A stretch of DNA of 52,494 nt. Origin: Clostridium sp. CAG:221 (GTDB taxonomy: Bacteria > Bacillota > Clostridia > Clostridiales > Clostridiaceae). The translations under genes were made by a program, and so were the position numbers. The DNA is taken from NCBI GenBank assembly GCA_000435835.1, contig FR883406.1, positions 8,978-61,471 on the forward strand, given 5' to 3'. Position 1 is the first letter of the stretch. Each line of letters opens with the position of its first letter. Under the pieces are notes generated by a model, which was given only the letters and a program-made list of their open reading frames with translations, did not search any database and was not told where the DNA came from. Positions 52,474 to 52,494 of this stretch are shown piece by piece.

Positions 52474-52494
52474 AGACTGTTGACAAAGTGTCAA
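52474..52494. repeat. Partial palindrome cut by the window edge
   Basis: TTGACA, AAG, TGTCAA (52480-52494) is a perfect 6-bp dyad; the bases before it (CAGACTG) would extend the stem if CAGTCTG followed outside the window. Possibly a larger palindromic repeat combined with the terminator next to it. Confidence 0.4.

Overview
The window reads as a chromosome segment of a low-GC Clostridium sensu stricto (Firmicutes). The evidence is strongly AT-biased DNA, strong AGGAGG-type ribosome binding sites, frequent GTG/TTG starts, a Gram-positive PolC, and anaerobe genes (rubrerythrin, NfnAB electron bifurcation, iron alcohol dehydrogenase). The species cannot be named from the sequence. Most genes lie on the minus strand. 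No tRNA, rRNA, CRISPR array, complete insertion sequence or prophage was seen.

Layout. Positions 1-8.4 kb hold the conserved translation cluster, read on the minus strand: rimP-nusA-ylxR-ylxQ-infB-rbfA-nrnA-truB-ribF, then rpsO (own promoter) and pnp (cut by the window edge). The rimP transcript has its own promoter and a leader with two hairpins. At 8.6-10.6 kb is a pyridoxal-type kinase / ECF S-component / radical SAM operon, followed by an aminotransferase. At 12.0-13.5 kb, next to a MITE-like inverted repeat, is the most unusual protein of the window: a UvrD-like ATPase half fused to a LexA-type S24 autopeptidase domain without a helix-turn-helix. Next come nfnB, nfnA and an iron alcohol dehydrogenase (a probable redox operon), a DHH phosphoesterase, a four-gene CUT1 sugar or glycerol-phosphate ABC transporter, a DinG-family helicase, plsY (plus strand), rubrerythrin, fructose PTS (fruK-fruA), a frameshifted DUF1294 gene, a YjeM-like amino-acid permease, a 25-codon orphan ORF, htpG, amt-glnK, a zinc-ribbon membrane protein, a methyltransferase, an AEC transporter, polC, a lipoprotein beta-carbonic anhydrase, a YkgJ-type cysteine-cluster protein, RNase Z, an exported hypothetical, a small membrane-protein gene with two in-frame TGA codons, glpK (with cre site and leader hairpin), a DAACS symporter, a frameshifted four-CxxC zinc-ribbon gene and a cysteine-synthase-family enzyme.

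How the parts relate. The left third is core translation and RNA metabolism. The rest is metabolic and stress housekeeping: carbon uptake (ABC, fructose PTS, glycerol kinase), redox balancing (Nfn, ADH, rubrerythrin), nitrogen (Amt/GlnK) and replication/repair (PolC, DinG). Several starts were moved from the longest ORF to an internal codon, because the upstream codon lies inside the Shine-Dalgarno sequence (infB, pdxK-like, dinG, polC, fruK, amt, adh and others).

Points most worth a second look: the ATPase-S24 fusion; the two-TGA small membrane gene, which keeps its promoter, RBS and downstream frame; two genes that would each be restored by removing one A from a poly-A run; the orphan 25-residue basic peptide; and structured leaders ahead of rimP, amt and glpK.
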